Origin: a virus
Reading direction: 5' to 3' (one strand)
IMG/VR virus record: IMGVR_UViG_3300027971_000031
Coordinates: 43,127 to 107,126 of that record
Length of the DNA: 64,000 bases
This document shows, in pieces, positions 43,575 to 52,770 of this stretch. Below the pieces are notes generated by a model that worked only from the letters and a program-made list of their open reading frames with translations, was not told the origin of the DNA and searched no databases. The position numbers were made by a program, and so were the translations under genes. How positions within the stretch are numbered: the first letter of the stretch is position 1; each line of letters opens with the position of its first letter.

Positions 43575-44621
43575 ATGGCATGTAGTAAATATACCCTAAC
43601 AAATACTGGTTCAACCATAGTAAATTTCAACTATAGAAGATGTGATGACTCTATGTGGGAGTATCAAGTTGAATTAGAACAAAATCAAACTAAAAACATT
43701 TGGTTAATTAATGGTACATATTCAATTGCACCATCATTTAGTAGTAGTGTTGTTTTAGTTAATAATGGTGCCTACCCAACGGTTCTTCCCACACATACAC
43801 CAACAGGAACTCCAACGTCAACACCTACACAAACGCCAACTCAAACACAAACAGGTACTGCTGCGGTAACACCAACTCCAACTCAAACACAAACAGGTAC
43901 TGCTGCGGTAACACCAACTCCAAGTGTAACACCAACAGAAACCGCGGATGTAACACCAACTCCAACACCAACAGTAACTAATACACCAACAGTAACTAAT
44001 ACACCAACAGTAACTAATACACCAACACATGCTAGATTTACATTTGTAATTACTTCAGGTCTAACATCTAACGTAGCTTGTGATACGGGAGTATCGGGTA
44101 CTATCTACGGTGATGAATCAATCTTTAATGATAACACTCAATTCTATAATTCATTAACAGGACCTGTAAATATTGATATGACAGGATACTATGCAAATTC
44201 AGGAGTTGTTGTTTTATTAACTACTAATGGATTTGAAACGGGTGGTTATACACTTTGTTCGGTTCTTCCAACATTAACCCCAACTCCAACTGTAACTCAA
44301 ACTCCAACTAATACACCAACTGTAACTCAAACTCCAACTAACACATCAACATCAACTCCGACACCAACACCAACAATTGGATATTATACTTATAGTTTAG
44401 GTTATGATGCATCTTCAAATGTAACGGCTTGTTCTGCAATACTTTCAAATTATTATCTTTCTCCTTCTCAAAACCCACTTAGTATCGGTGATACTATTTG
44501 GACTAACACAGCTCTTTCAACACCAGCGTCAAATGGATACTATTCTGATGGTATTGGTTGGTATCAAGTTACTGGCGGAGCAGGATTAATTAGTAACACT
44601 GACCCTAACGGATGTATTTAA
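43575..44621 (+). CDS. Mucin-like fibre protein with duplicated C-terminal module
   Basis: The 348-residue protein has a small N-terminal domain (1-68), Thr/Pro tract (70-154), a middle beta domain (155-229), a second Thr/Pro tract (230-266) and a C-terminal module (267-348) that aligns with the C-terminus of the preceding protein through [17 protein letters not shown] and [12 protein letters not shown]. Gene duplication followed by exchange of middle domains is the simplest explanation. It ends the fibre operon at a terminator. Its likely role is adhesion or surface decoration. Confidence 0.75.
   Translation: MACSKYTLTNTGSTIVNFNYRRCDDSMWEYQVELEQNQTKNIWLINGTYSIAPSFSSSVVLVNNGAYPTVLPTHTPTGTPTSTPTQTPTQTQTGTAAVTPTPTQTQTGTAAVTPTPSVTPTETADVTPTPTPTVTNTPTVTNTPTVTNTPTHARFTFVITSGLTSNVACDTGVSGTIYGDESIFNDNTQFYNSLTGPVNIDMTGYYANSGVVVLLTTNGFETGGYTLCSVLPTLTPTPTVTQTPTNTPTVTQTPTNTSTSTPTPTPTIGYYTYSLGYDASSNVTACSAILSNYYLSPSQNPLSIGDTIWTNTALSTPASNGYYSDGIGWYQVTGGAGLISNTDPNGCI
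43784..44372 (+). repeat. Thr/Pro-rich repeat tracts with near-perfect tandem copies
   Basis: Tracts at 43784-44036 and 44264-44372 include a duplicated block encoding [14 protein letters not shown] and three consecutive copies of a TNTPTV unit. The near-identity at DNA level indicates recent slippage or duplication. Confidence 0.88.
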
Positions 44622-44647
44622 AAAAAAACAATACAAATATATTTTAG

Positions 44648-44677
44648 AAAACCCTTCACCTTCGTGGAGGGTTTTTT
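44648..44677 (+). terminator. Rho-independent terminator of fibre operon
   Basis: The stem CCCTTCAC pairs with GTGGAGGG (one T-G pair) around a CTTC loop, flanked by A4 and a T run. Confidence 0.9.
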
Positions 44678-44703
44678 ATTTTTATATATAAAATATATTA
44701 TAC

Positions 44704-45969
44704 ATGAAAATTTTCGTTCAAATCGCATCTTACAGAGACCCTCAGTTGGTTCCAACAATTAAAGACATGTTGGCAAATGCCAAAAAACCAAATAACCTTG
44801 TTATCGGTATTGCAAGACAATATAGCGATGAAGATGGTTTTGATAATTTAGATGAATATAAAGATGACAAAAGATTTAGAATCTTAAATATTCCTTACCG
44901 AGATGCCAAAGGTGTATGTTGGGCAAGACACCAAGTTCAACAACTTTACAAAGGTGAAACATACACACTACAAATTGATTCTCACATGAGATTTGTTAAG
45001 GATTGGGATGATATCCTTATCAAAATGATAAAGGGGTTACAGAAGGACGGGTATAAGAAGCCTCTACTTACGGGCTACGTTCCTTCTTTTGACCCCGAAA
45101 ATGAACCCGCAGGAAGAGCAACCGATGCTTGGAGAATGGCGTTTGACCGTTTTATTCCTGAAGGTGCTGTGTTCTTCTTACCTGAAACAATTCCAGGTTG
45201 GAAAGAAATGAAGAAACCTGTGACCTCAAGATTTTACTCAGCTCACTTCTGTTTTACATTAGGACAATTCTCAACTGAAGTTCAACACAACCCTGAATAT
45301 TATTTTCACGGAGAAGAAATTTCAATTGCTGCAAGAGCGTACACTTGGGGTTATGATTTATTCCACCCACATATTCCTGTTGTTTTCCACGAGTATACTC
45401 GTAAAGGTAGAACAAAACAATGGGATGATGACACAACTTGGGGACAAAAGAATAGTCACTCTCACTTAACAAATAGAAAATTATTTGGTATGGATGGTGA
45501 AACTCAAGAAGGTCATGACGGTCCTTATGGTTTTGGTCCTGTTAGGACTTTAACCGATTATGAAAAATATGCCGGTATTCTTTTTTCAAAAAGAGCAATT
45601 GACAAACATACTTTAGATAAAAATTATCCACCAAATCCATATAATTTTGAAACAGAACAAGAGTGGAAAGATAGTTTCTGTATGATGTTCAAACATTGTA
45701 TTGATATTGGATATTCTCAAGTTCCTGAAACTGATTATGATTTTTGGGTTGTTGCATTCCATAATGATAAAGAGGATACTTTATTTAGAAAAGACGCAGA
45801 CAAAAATGAAATTGCTGGTTTTATGAGAGACCCTGACAAATATTGTAAAGTATGGAGAGAGTTCCAAACGGATGAAATGCCGTCTCATTGGGTTGTTTGG
45901 CCTCACTCAGAATCTAAAGGATGGTGTGATAGAATTACAGGTAGATTAACCCACAATCACATTAGTTAA
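44704..45969 (+). CDS. Polypeptide GlcNAc-transferase-like glycosyltransferase (GT60/PF11397 type)
   Basis: The 421-residue protein matches the GlcNAc glycosyltransferase family that includes Dictyostelium Gnt1 and trypanosome mucin alpha-GlcNAc-transferases: N-terminal IFVQIASYRDPQLVPTI, then GVCWARHQVQQLYKGE, and YTLQIDSHMRFVKDWDD, in which the DSH at 92-94 replaces the usual DxD. HGEEISIAARAYTWGYD and FHEYTRKG follow as in the family. Known members add GlcNAc to Thr or hydroxyproline of proteins. It begins right after the mucin-like fibre operon, which suggests those Thr-rich tracts as substrates. The family call is confident; the substrate is inference. Confidence 0.82.
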   Translation: MKIFVQIASYRDPQLVPTIKDMLANAKKPNNLVIGIARQYSDEDGFDNLDEYKDDKRFRILNIPYRDAKGVCWARHQVQQLYKGETYTLQIDSHMRFVKDWDDILIKMIKGLQKDGYKKPLLTGYVPSFDPENEPAGRATDAWRMAFDRFIPEGAVFFLPETIPGWKEMKKPVTSRFYSAHFCFTLGQFSTEVQHNPEYYFHGEEISIAARAYTWGYDLFHPHIPVVFHEYTRKGRTKQWDDDTTWGQKNSHSHLTNRKLFGMDGETQEGHDGPYGFGPVRTLTDYEKYAGILFSKRAIDKHTLDKNYPPNPYNFETEQEWKDSFCMMFKHCIDIGYSQVPETDYDFWVVAFHNDKEDTLFRKDADKNEIAGFMRDPDKYCKVWREFQTDEMPSHWVVWPHSESKGWCDRITGRLTHNHIS

Positions 45970-46703
45970 TGAATATTACAAATATACCTAAGTTTGTCGT
46001 TAATTTAGAAAGACGACCTGACCGATTGGAACATATCCAAAAAGAAATGGATTATATGGGTTGGGATTATGAGTTATTTAAGGCGGTTGATTTAAATAAT
46101 CATGGTGGTTGTACTTTGTCTCATACAGAGATTATTAAAATAGCAAAAGAACGTGGGTATGATTCAGTAATGGTGATTGAAGACGATTGTACTTTTTTAC
46201 CTTATTCAAAAGATTTAATTAATAAAATTGATACAGAATCTGGTGATTTTGAATTTGGTATAATTAATCTTGCACCAACATTAAACAGAAAAGTTAATCG
46301 TAGTGAGGAAAATCCTCTCTTTTTAGACATTACAAATTTACCACCAAAACTAGAACATGAAAGAGGTGTCTTTGCAACAAATATGATAATCTATCATAGT
46401 TCAATTTATGACGATGTTTTAGAATTAGAAAAACCTGAAAAATTAGGGTACTACGCAATTGACGATTATATTTATCAATTTATTTTACCTATCAAACAAA
46501 GTTATTCTCCAATACTACCAATTGCACCTCAAATGAGTAGTTGGTCTGATGTATCACAAGGACAATACAATAATTTTTACACACAAACATATAATTGGAA
46601 TTTATATAGTCCATGTAAAATACCTTCAGGATATTTACATGGGACTTTAGTTCAAGAATTAAAAGACAATAAACAACACAACGAATTTACATATGTCAGT
46701 TAA
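45969..46703 (+). CDS. GT25-type glycosyltransferase
   Basis: The 244-residue protein has the family 25 start KFVVNLERRPDRLEHIQKEM and GCTLSHTEIIKIAKERGYD followed by VMVIEDDC, the metal-binding region. Bacterial members add galactose or glucose to lipooligosaccharide, and animal members glycosylate collagen hydroxylysine. Its start overlaps the stop of the GT60-like gene by one base, so it could extend a protein-linked sugar. Confidence 0.87.
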   Translation: MNITNIPKFVVNLERRPDRLEHIQKEMDYMGWDYELFKAVDLNNHGGCTLSHTEIIKIAKERGYDSVMVIEDDCTFLPYSKDLINKIDTESGDFEFGIINLAPTLNRKVNRSEENPLFLDITNLPPKLEHERGVFATNMIIYHSSIYDDVLELEKPEKLGYYAIDDYIYQFILPIKQSYSPILPIAPQMSSWSDVSQGQYNNFYTQTYNWNLYSPCKIPSGYLHGTLVQELKDNKQHNEFTYVS

Positions 46704-47574
46704 ATTTATTACATCAATATATAGTGATTTATATGGTACCGAATATGGTGGACGAATTGGTAGAGGAGGACATTATAGATACAGTCTGTTATCACTTTTA
46801 AAAATGACTGATGCCGATTTTTTATGTTATACCTCAGATAGAGAATTACCATCACTAATTACTTTTTTTTATGAAACTCATGGTATATCACCAGATAAAT
46901 TAAAATTTGAAGTCTTTGATATTGCAAATACAAAATTCAAAGATTTAATTAATCAATACAAAGATGTTGAGGCAACTAAAAAGTCTGACCGTTGTATTGA
47001 AGTTCAATATAGTAAATTTCATTGGTGGTGGAATGAAGATAAATCTTATGATTATTATTATTGGATTGATGCAGGATTATCACATTGTGGTTTAATTCCT
47101 GTAAAATATTTGGTTGGTACTCATCCTGAACAAAGATATTATGAATCAACCTTGTTTAACAACGATTTCTTAAAAAATTTAGTTGAGGATACTGGTGATA
47201 AATTTTTAATGATTGGAAAAGAAAATGACCGAAATTATTGGGCGGGAACTTTAAATCCTAAGTGGTATACAAATTGGGAAAGAGGTATTCATATTATTGG
47301 TGGATTGTTTGGTGGTCATAAAGATAAGTGGGACGAAATTGTAACACTATTTGAAAATTATACAGAAAATGTTATTACTGAAGATAAAGGTATACCTCAT
47401 GAAGAAAATGTGATGACGTTGATGTATTATAACCATAAAGAATTAATTGAAAGAAAACATTTTGACATTTGGTGGTGTAGGGATAACGCACCTGCAGGTG
47501 TTACCGATGAAATGTTTGAGGAAAATAAAAGTTTTTTTAGAATTTTAGAAGAATTTAATAGAATATATGAGTAA
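46693..47574 (+). CDS. Glycosyltransferase-like protein, HtrL/YibB-type relative
   Basis: The 293-residue protein begins VKFITSIYSDLYGTEYGGR and contains YYYWIDAGLSHCGLIP and a following GGLFGGHKDKW, a series shared in spirit with the HtrL/YibB family: an opening strand, an acidic WIDxG motif and a GGxFGG motif, as in the next gene. Overlaps of 11 bases upstream and 8 bases downstream show coupling. It is presumed to transfer a sugar in the same glycan. Confidence 0.65.
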   Translation: MSVKFITSIYSDLYGTEYGGRIGRGGHYRYSLLSLLKMTDADFLCYTSDRELPSLITFFYETHGISPDKLKFEVFDIANTKFKDLINQYKDVEATKKSDRCIEVQYSKFHWWWNEDKSYDYYYWIDAGLSHCGLIPVKYLVGTHPEQRYYESTLFNNDFLKNLVEDTGDKFLMIGKENDRNYWAGTLNPKWYTNWERGIHIIGGLFGGHKDKWDEIVTLFENYTENVITEDKGIPHEENVMTLMYYNHKELIERKHFDIWWCRDNAPAGVTDEMFEENKSFFRILEEFNRIYE

Positions 47575-49243
47575 TATAACTTTAGTAACAGGAATATGGG
47601 ATATTGGTAGAGGTGAACTATCTGAAGGATGGTCAAGACCTTACCAACATTATTTAGATAAGTTTGAGCAACTTTTAAAGTGCGATGAAAACATGATTAT
47701 TTTTGGAGATGAAGAACTTCAAAAATTTGTCTTTGAACGAAGAAGTCGGGATAACACTCAATTTATTCTTAGACCAATGTCTTGGTTTAGAGAGTCTGAA
47801 TTTTTTGATAAAGTTCAGAAAATTAGGACAAATGAACAATGGAAAAACTTATCGGGATGGTTAAAAGAATCAACTCAAGGTAGATTAGAGAATTATAATC
47901 CGTTAGTAATGTCCAAAGTGTTTTTATTACACGATGCTAAAATTATGGACAGATTCAATTCTGAATATATGTTTTGGATTGATGGTGGATTAACAAATAC
48001 CGTTCACCAAGGTTATTTTACTCACGATAAAGTTCTTAATAATCTATCAAAATATATTTCAAAATTTTCATTTATTTGTTTCCCATACGATGCGGAAAAT
48101 GAAATTCATGGGTTTGAATATAATGCGTTAAATTCTATTGCTGGTTCAAAAGTTAATAAAGTTGCACGAGGTGGATTCTTTGGTGGTCCAAAACACACTA
48201 TTAGTGATATTAATGGAATCTATTATGGATTACTTAAATCAACATTAGATGAGGGATATATGGGTACCGAAGAATCAATCTTCAGTATTATGTGTTATAA
48301 ACATTCTGACATGATTAATTATTTTGAAATTGAATCTAATGGTTTAGTTGGTAAGTTTTTTGAAGATTTAAAGAACGGTGAATTAAAACCTAAATCTGAA
48401 AACATTAATAAAGAAACGAACACATTAGATGTTAATAAAGTTGGTTTATATGTTATCACATTTAACAGTCCAAAACAATTCTCAACTTTAATTGAATCTA
48501 TGAATGCGTACGATAAAGATTATTTATTAAAAACTAAAAAGTTTTTGTTAGATAACTCAAGTGATGAATCAACATTTGATGATTATGCTAAATTGTGTGA
48601 AGAGAATGGTTTTGAACACATTAAAAAAGATAATTTAGGTATTTGTGGTGGTCGTCAGTGGATTGCAGAACATTTCCAAAATGAAACAGATTTAGATTTC
48701 TATTTGTTTTTTGAAGATGACATGTTCTTTTATCCAAAAGAAGGTGATGTGTGTAGAAATGGATTTAATAGATATGTTTCAAATTTATATTCAAAAACAT
48801 TACAAATTGTTAAGAAAGAAAACTTTGATTTTTTAAAACTTAATTATAGTGAATTCTTTGGTGACAATGGTACTCAATGGGCTTGGTACAACGTGCCTCA
48901 AGATGTGAGACAAAAGTATTGGCCAGGTAAAGATAGATTACCTGTTCAAGGTTTAGACCCAAATGCCCCAAGAGCGGTTTATAATTCAGTTAATTCATTT
49001 CAAGGAGTTCCTTATGTTACGGGTGATGTATATTATTGTAATTGGCCTCAAATCGTTACAAGAACAGGAAATCAAAAAATGTTCTTAGATACAACATGGG
49101 GACATCCATTCGAACAAACATGGATGAGTCATATGTATCAGTTAGTCAAGAAAGGTGAGTTATATCCTGGTTTATTACTCATGACACCAACAGAACACGA
49201 TAGATTTGAACATTACGAAAGAAGTTTAAGAAAAGAGTCATAA
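47567..49243 (+). CDS. Two-domain glycosyltransferase: HtrL/YibB-like plus GT-A
   Basis: Residues 1-285 match the HtrL/YibB family (ITLVTGIWDIGRGELSEGW, YMFWIDGGLTNTVHQG, RGGFFGG). Residues 300-558 form a second GT-A-like domain beginning VGLYVITFNSPKQFSTLIE, with LFFEDDMFFYP as the acidic metal motif and VTGDVYYCNWPQI further on. A fusion of two transferases suggests stepwise chain building. It is the last gene of the four-gene glycosylation unit. Confidence 0.78.
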   Translation: MSNITLVTGIWDIGRGELSEGWSRPYQHYLDKFEQLLKCDENMIIFGDEELQKFVFERRSRDNTQFILRPMSWFRESEFFDKVQKIRTNEQWKNLSGWLKESTQGRLENYNPLVMSKVFLLHDAKIMDRFNSEYMFWIDGGLTNTVHQGYFTHDKVLNNLSKYISKFSFICFPYDAENEIHGFEYNALNSIAGSKVNKVARGGFFGGPKHTISDINGIYYGLLKSTLDEGYMGTEESIFSIMCYKHSDMINYFEIESNGLVGKFFEDLKNGELKPKSENINKETNTLDVNKVGLYVITFNSPKQFSTLIESMNAYDKDYLLKTKKFLLDNSSDESTFDDYAKLCEENGFEHIKKDNLGICGGRQWIAEHFQNETDLDFYLFFEDDMFFYPKEGDVCRNGFNRYVSNLYSKTLQIVKKENFDFLKLNYSEFFGDNGTQWAWYNVPQDVRQKYWPGKDRLPVQGLDPNAPRAVYNSVNSFQGVPYVTGDVYYCNWPQIVTRTGNQKMFLDTTWGHPFEQTWMSHMYQLVKKGELYPGLLLMTPTEHDRFEHYERSLRKES

Positions 49244-49248
49244 CAATA

Positions 49249-49256
49249 TATTTATT
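49249..49256 (+). promoter_or_regulatory. Late-promoter-like box TATTTATT
   Basis: The box ends three bases before the ATG at 49260 and lies just after the preceding stop codon. Confidence 0.6.
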
Positions 49257-49259
49257 GTT

Positions 49260-49637
49260 ATGGAATTCTTTATTAAACAAAATGCAAATCTACCTGTATT
49301 AAAAATGCAAGTAGTAAAAGATGGTAGAGCGGGTTACTTAGAACTGATGCAGGACTTGGAGGTTTCTACTATTTTCTTTACAATGATTGATGTTGAAACT
49401 GAAATTCCTAAAATTGTGTCTGCCCCTTGTGAAATCGTTTCGCTTATCTTACCATTAGGTGCAACACCTGAATATTATATCTATTACAAGTTTACGGGTA
49501 GAGACACCAACACACCTGGTAGATATGTTGGTCAGTTCTTGATTAAGAACGATGAGGGTAATCTAATTCTTCCAATCAGAGAGGAATTGTATATTAACGT
49601 TCAACCAAGTTTTATTTCGGAAACTGCTTGTTGTTAA
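49260..49637 (+). CDS. Small beta-rich virion-type protein
   Basis: The 125-residue protein has alternating strands (IKQNANLPVLKMQVVKDG, TIFFTMIDVETEIPK, GRYVGQFLIKNDEGNLILPI) reminiscent of N-terminal domains of baseplate/fibre adaptor proteins such as BppU. This is a fold-level impression only. It is a single-gene late unit between the glycosylation genes and the polymerase. Confidence 0.62.
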   Translation: MEFFIKQNANLPVLKMQVVKDGRAGYLELMQDLEVSTIFFTMIDVETEIPKIVSAPCEIVSLILPLGATPEYYIYYKFTGRDTNTPGRYVGQFLIKNDEGNLILPIREELYINVQPSFISETACC

Positions 49638-49663
49638 TTTGATTAAATAGATTTTTCATTTAT

Positions 49664-49671
49664 ATTTATTT
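49664..49671 (+). promoter_or_regulatory. Late-like box TATTTATT upstream of polymerase
   Basis: The box lies 54 bases before the polymerase ATG, farther than elsewhere. The leader between contains TTTCACGATGGTGTGAAA, an imperfect hairpin with TTTCAC and GTGAAA arms (49680-49697) that could affect translation. Confidence 0.4.
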
Positions 49672-49725
49672 ACGAAGGTAAATTTCACGATGGTGTGAAA
49701 GCTAATAAACCAACGAAATAATATT

Positions 49726-52455
49726 ATGATATCTAACGAAGAAATTGAATCTTTCTTACACGGCAACGACCCTGAAGAATTTATTGTAGCAATCGAATTT
49801 GACTACGCATCCAACTCCATTTATAAAATTAAAGAAATTCCTGGTAAAGGAAAAGAAATCCGTAAGGATACATTTACCCCATTCGCTTGGGTAGGTGATT
49901 TACGTAATATCAACTTTTATGGTGGTTCCAAATCCGCTCAAAAAGATGCCATGACCAAACATGGTATTACGATTGATAAATTAGAAACCCATGGTGATGA
50001 ACGATTAGAAAATGGTATGACCTTTATGGTTAAATCTCTTAAAGGATATCGTGAACTCATCCAATTTTTTAGAGAAGGTGGATGTGACCCATGGGGTGAA
50101 AAAACAAAGGATAAACTTATTGTCCTTCCGCCCGTAGAACAATATCTTATATCAAAAGAAAAACGACTATTTAAGGGATTTGAGAATTACAATGAGGTGA
50201 CCCGACTCGTATATGACTTAGAGACGACCTCTCTTGAACCACAAGACGGTCGTATATTCATGATTGGAATTAAAACAAATAAAGGATACCACAGAGTTAT
50301 TGAATGTATTGATGAATCTGAAGAACGAAATGCAATCATCGAATTCTTCAACGTAATCAATGAATTAAAACCAAGTATCATCGGTGGTTATAATTCTGCA
50401 AACTTTGACTGGCATTGGATTTTTGAACGTTGTAGAATTTTGGGACTTGACCCAAAAAAGATTTGTAAGTCATTACACCCCCAACATTCGTTCACAAGAA
50501 AAGACGGGATGTTGAAACTTGCTAACGAGGTGGAGACATTTACTCAAACCTCAATTTGGGGTTATAATGTTATCGACATTATTCACGCAGTTCGTAGAGC
50601 TCAGGCAATTAACTCAAGTATCAAGGCGGCAGGTTTGAAATATATTACAAAATATATCAACGCAGAATCACCAAGTCGTGTGTATATTGAACACGACAAT
50701 ATCGGTAAGTTATTCCTTAACAAAGAAGAGTATTGGTTAAACACACAGAATGGTAATTACAAGAAAGCAAACAATCCTGCGTACGATAACTTAGACACAA
50801 AGTTTCCTAACGTCTACAAAAAGATTACAGGTGATAAAATTGTTGAGATGTATCTTGACGATGACTTAGATGAAACCTTAAAAGTTGACCAAGAGTTCAA
50901 CCAAGGTTCATTCTTGTTGGCTGCGATGATTCCAACAACATACGAGAGAGTATCTACAATGGGTACCGCAACTTTATGGAAAATGTTGATGTTGGCATGG
51001 TCTTACAAACACGGACTTGCAATCCCCGCCAAACAGGGTAAGACAGACTTCGTAGGAGGTCTCTCACGACTACTTAAGGTTGGTTATAGTAAGAATGTAC
51101 TTAAACTCGATTTCTCGTCACTATATCCATCTATTCAGTTGGTACACGATGTATTCCCTAAGTGTGATGTAACAGGTGCGATGAAAGGAATGTTAAAATA
51201 CTTCCGTGACACTCGTATTATGTACAAACAATTGGCAGAAGAGTTTGAAAAAACAGACCCTAAGAAGTCAGAGTCATATGGTAATAAACAATTACCAATT
51301 AAGATTTTCATTAACTCGATGTTCGGCGCGTTGTCGGCACCACAAGTATTTGCTTGGGGTGACATGTACATGGGAGAACAGATTACTTGTACGGGTAGAC
51401 AATACCTTCGTCAAATGATTAAGTTCTTTATGACAAAAGGATATGTTCCGTTGGTAATGGATACGGACGGTGTGAACTTCTCGACTCCTGACGATGCAAA
51501 AGACCGAGTTTATGTTGGTCGTGGATTGAATTGGAAATCTAAGTTGGGTAAAGAATATTATGGACCTGAGGCTGATGTTGCCGAGTATAACGATATCTTC
51601 ATGAGGGGTGAGATGGCACTTGACACGGATGGGGTTTGGCCTTCGTGTATTAACTTGGCTCGTAAGAACTATGCGGTTATGGATGCCAAGGGTAAAATTA
51701 AATTGACAGGTAACAGTATCAAGTCAAAGAAACTTCCAATCTACATTGAGGAGTTTTTAGATAAAGGTGTTAAAATGTTATTGGAAGGTAATGGTCAGGC
51801 GTTTGTTGAATATTATTATGAATACTTACAAAAGATTTTTGACAAACAAATCCCTTTAAGTAAGATTGCACAACGAGCTAAAGTTAAATTATCTGTAGAT
51901 GATTATAAGAAAAGATTAACAACTAAAACAAAGTCAGGAAATAGTATGAGTCGTATGGCTCACATGGAACTTGCAATACAAGAAAATCTTGCGGTAAATC
52001 TTGGGGATGTTATTATGTATGTGAATAATGGATTAAAGTCATCTCATGGTGACGTTCAGAAAAAAGGTGATGGTGTTCAAATCAATTGTTATATGTTACA
52101 CAAAGATATTTTGGAAAATGACCCTAATCTAACAGGTGAATATAATGTGCCGAGAGCAATTACAACATTTAACAAAAGAATGGAACCATTAATGGTTGTA
52201 TTTCAAGATGAGGTTAGAAATAACTTAATTGTTAATGACCCTGAAAATAGAGGTATTTTCACAAAGGCTCAATGTGAATTGATTAATGGACATCCACTAG
52301 GTAATGGTGACCAAGATAGATTGCAAGAAGATGTACTTGATATAACCGAACAAGAGTTAAATTACTGGGAAAGACGAGGGTTAAGTCCTGACTACATGTA
52401 CGATTTTGCGGAAGAAGATTGGAAAGAAAAATTAGGAATTCTTGAGACCGTCTGA
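49726..52455 (+). CDS. 43: Family B DNA polymerase, gp43-like
   Basis: This is the replicative polymerase with proofreading activity; the 909 residues compare with 898 in T4. The exonuclease domain has Exo I DLETTSLE (about 164) and Exo II GGYNSANFDWHW. The polymerase domain has motif A LDFSSLYPSIQ (about 461), motif B KIFINSMFGALSAP and motif C MDTDGVNF (about 579). All catalytic acidic residues appear intact and the frame is uninterrupted, so it is expected to be active. No clamp, clamp loader, primase or helicase genes lie near it, unlike the T4 replication cluster. The 3' end overlaps a convergent gene by 24 bases. Confidence 0.96.
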   Translation: MISNEEIESFLHGNDPEEFIVAIEFDYASNSIYKIKEIPGKGKEIRKDTFTPFAWVGDLRNINFYGGSKSAQKDAMTKHGITIDKLETHGDERLENGMTFMVKSLKGYRELIQFFREGGCDPWGEKTKDKLIVLPPVEQYLISKEKRLFKGFENYNEVTRLVYDLETTSLEPQDGRIFMIGIKTNKGYHRVIECIDESEERNAIIEFFNVINELKPSIIGGYNSANFDWHWIFERCRILGLDPKKICKSLHPQHSFTRKDGMLKLANEVETFTQTSIWGYNVIDIIHAVRRAQAINSSIKAAGLKYITKYINAESPSRVYIEHDNIGKLFLNKEEYWLNTQNGNYKKANNPAYDNLDTKFPNVYKKITGDKIVEMYLDDDLDETLKVDQEFNQGSFLLAAMIPTTYERVSTMGTATLWKMLMLAWSYKHGLAIPAKQGKTDFVGGLSRLLKVGYSKNVLKLDFSSLYPSIQLVHDVFPKCDVTGAMKGMLKYFRDTRIMYKQLAEEFEKTDPKKSESYGNKQLPIKIFINSMFGALSAPQVFAWGDMYMGEQITCTGRQYLRQMIKFFMTKGYVPLVMDTDGVNFSTPDDAKDRVYVGRGLNWKSKLGKEYYGPEADVAEYNDIFMRGEMALDTDGVWPSCINLARKNYAVMDAKGKIKLTGNSIKSKKLPIYIEEFLDKGVKMLLEGNGQAFVEYYYEYLQKIFDKQIPLSKIAQRAKVKLSVDDYKKRLTTKTKSGNSMSRMAHMELAIQENLAVNLGDVIMYVNNGLKSSHGDVQKKGDGVQINCYMLHKDILENDPNLTGEYNVPRAITTFNKRMEPLMVVFQDEVRNNLIVNDPENRGIFTKAQCELINGHPLGNGDQDRLQEDVLDITEQELNYWERRGLSPDYMYDFAEEDWKEKLGILETV

Positions 52456-52767
52456 TGATAGGATATACCAGTTTCCAACACAAAATCTAAATTCAATACA
52501 AGAGTATCGGTCAGCAATAATTTCATCATAATCCTCATCAATTTTACCAACATCAGGTTTAATTGTTAAACGAGTCATTGATTTTATTACTACGTGGTCT
52601 GTTGTTTTTGAATCTAAAATAACTGTTGATTCTTGTACGTTTCTAACGATAACACATTCTTCACCGTTTGTTCTGTATTCTGTTTCAGATACTACTGAAA
52701 TCTCTGATGTTTCAAGAATTTCACCATTAATCAATCTTGTTGATGGTATTGTTTTTATAATTGCCAT
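52432..52767 (-). CDS. Beta-rich hypothetical protein
   Basis: The 111-residue product looks like an all-beta domain (ISVVSETEYRTNGEECVIVRN, then STVILDSKTTDHVVIKS). It lies three bases after the gp13-like gene and is cotranscribed with it, so a neck or virion role is possible. It overlaps the 3' end of the polymerase gene. No family is recognised. Confidence 0.62.
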   Translation of the reverse strand: MAIIKTIPSTRLINGEILETSEISVVSETEYRTNGEECVIVRNVQESTVILDSKTTDHVVIKSMTRLTIKPDVGKIDEDYDEIIADRYSCIEFRFCVGNWYILSSDGLKNS

Positions 52768-52770
52768 AAT

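Noticed and set aside
43818-44030. Cys/Trp/Ser-rich minus-strand frame
   Set aside because: It is antisense of the Thr/Pro repeats; the repeating CWCISY-type pattern is a codon artefact.
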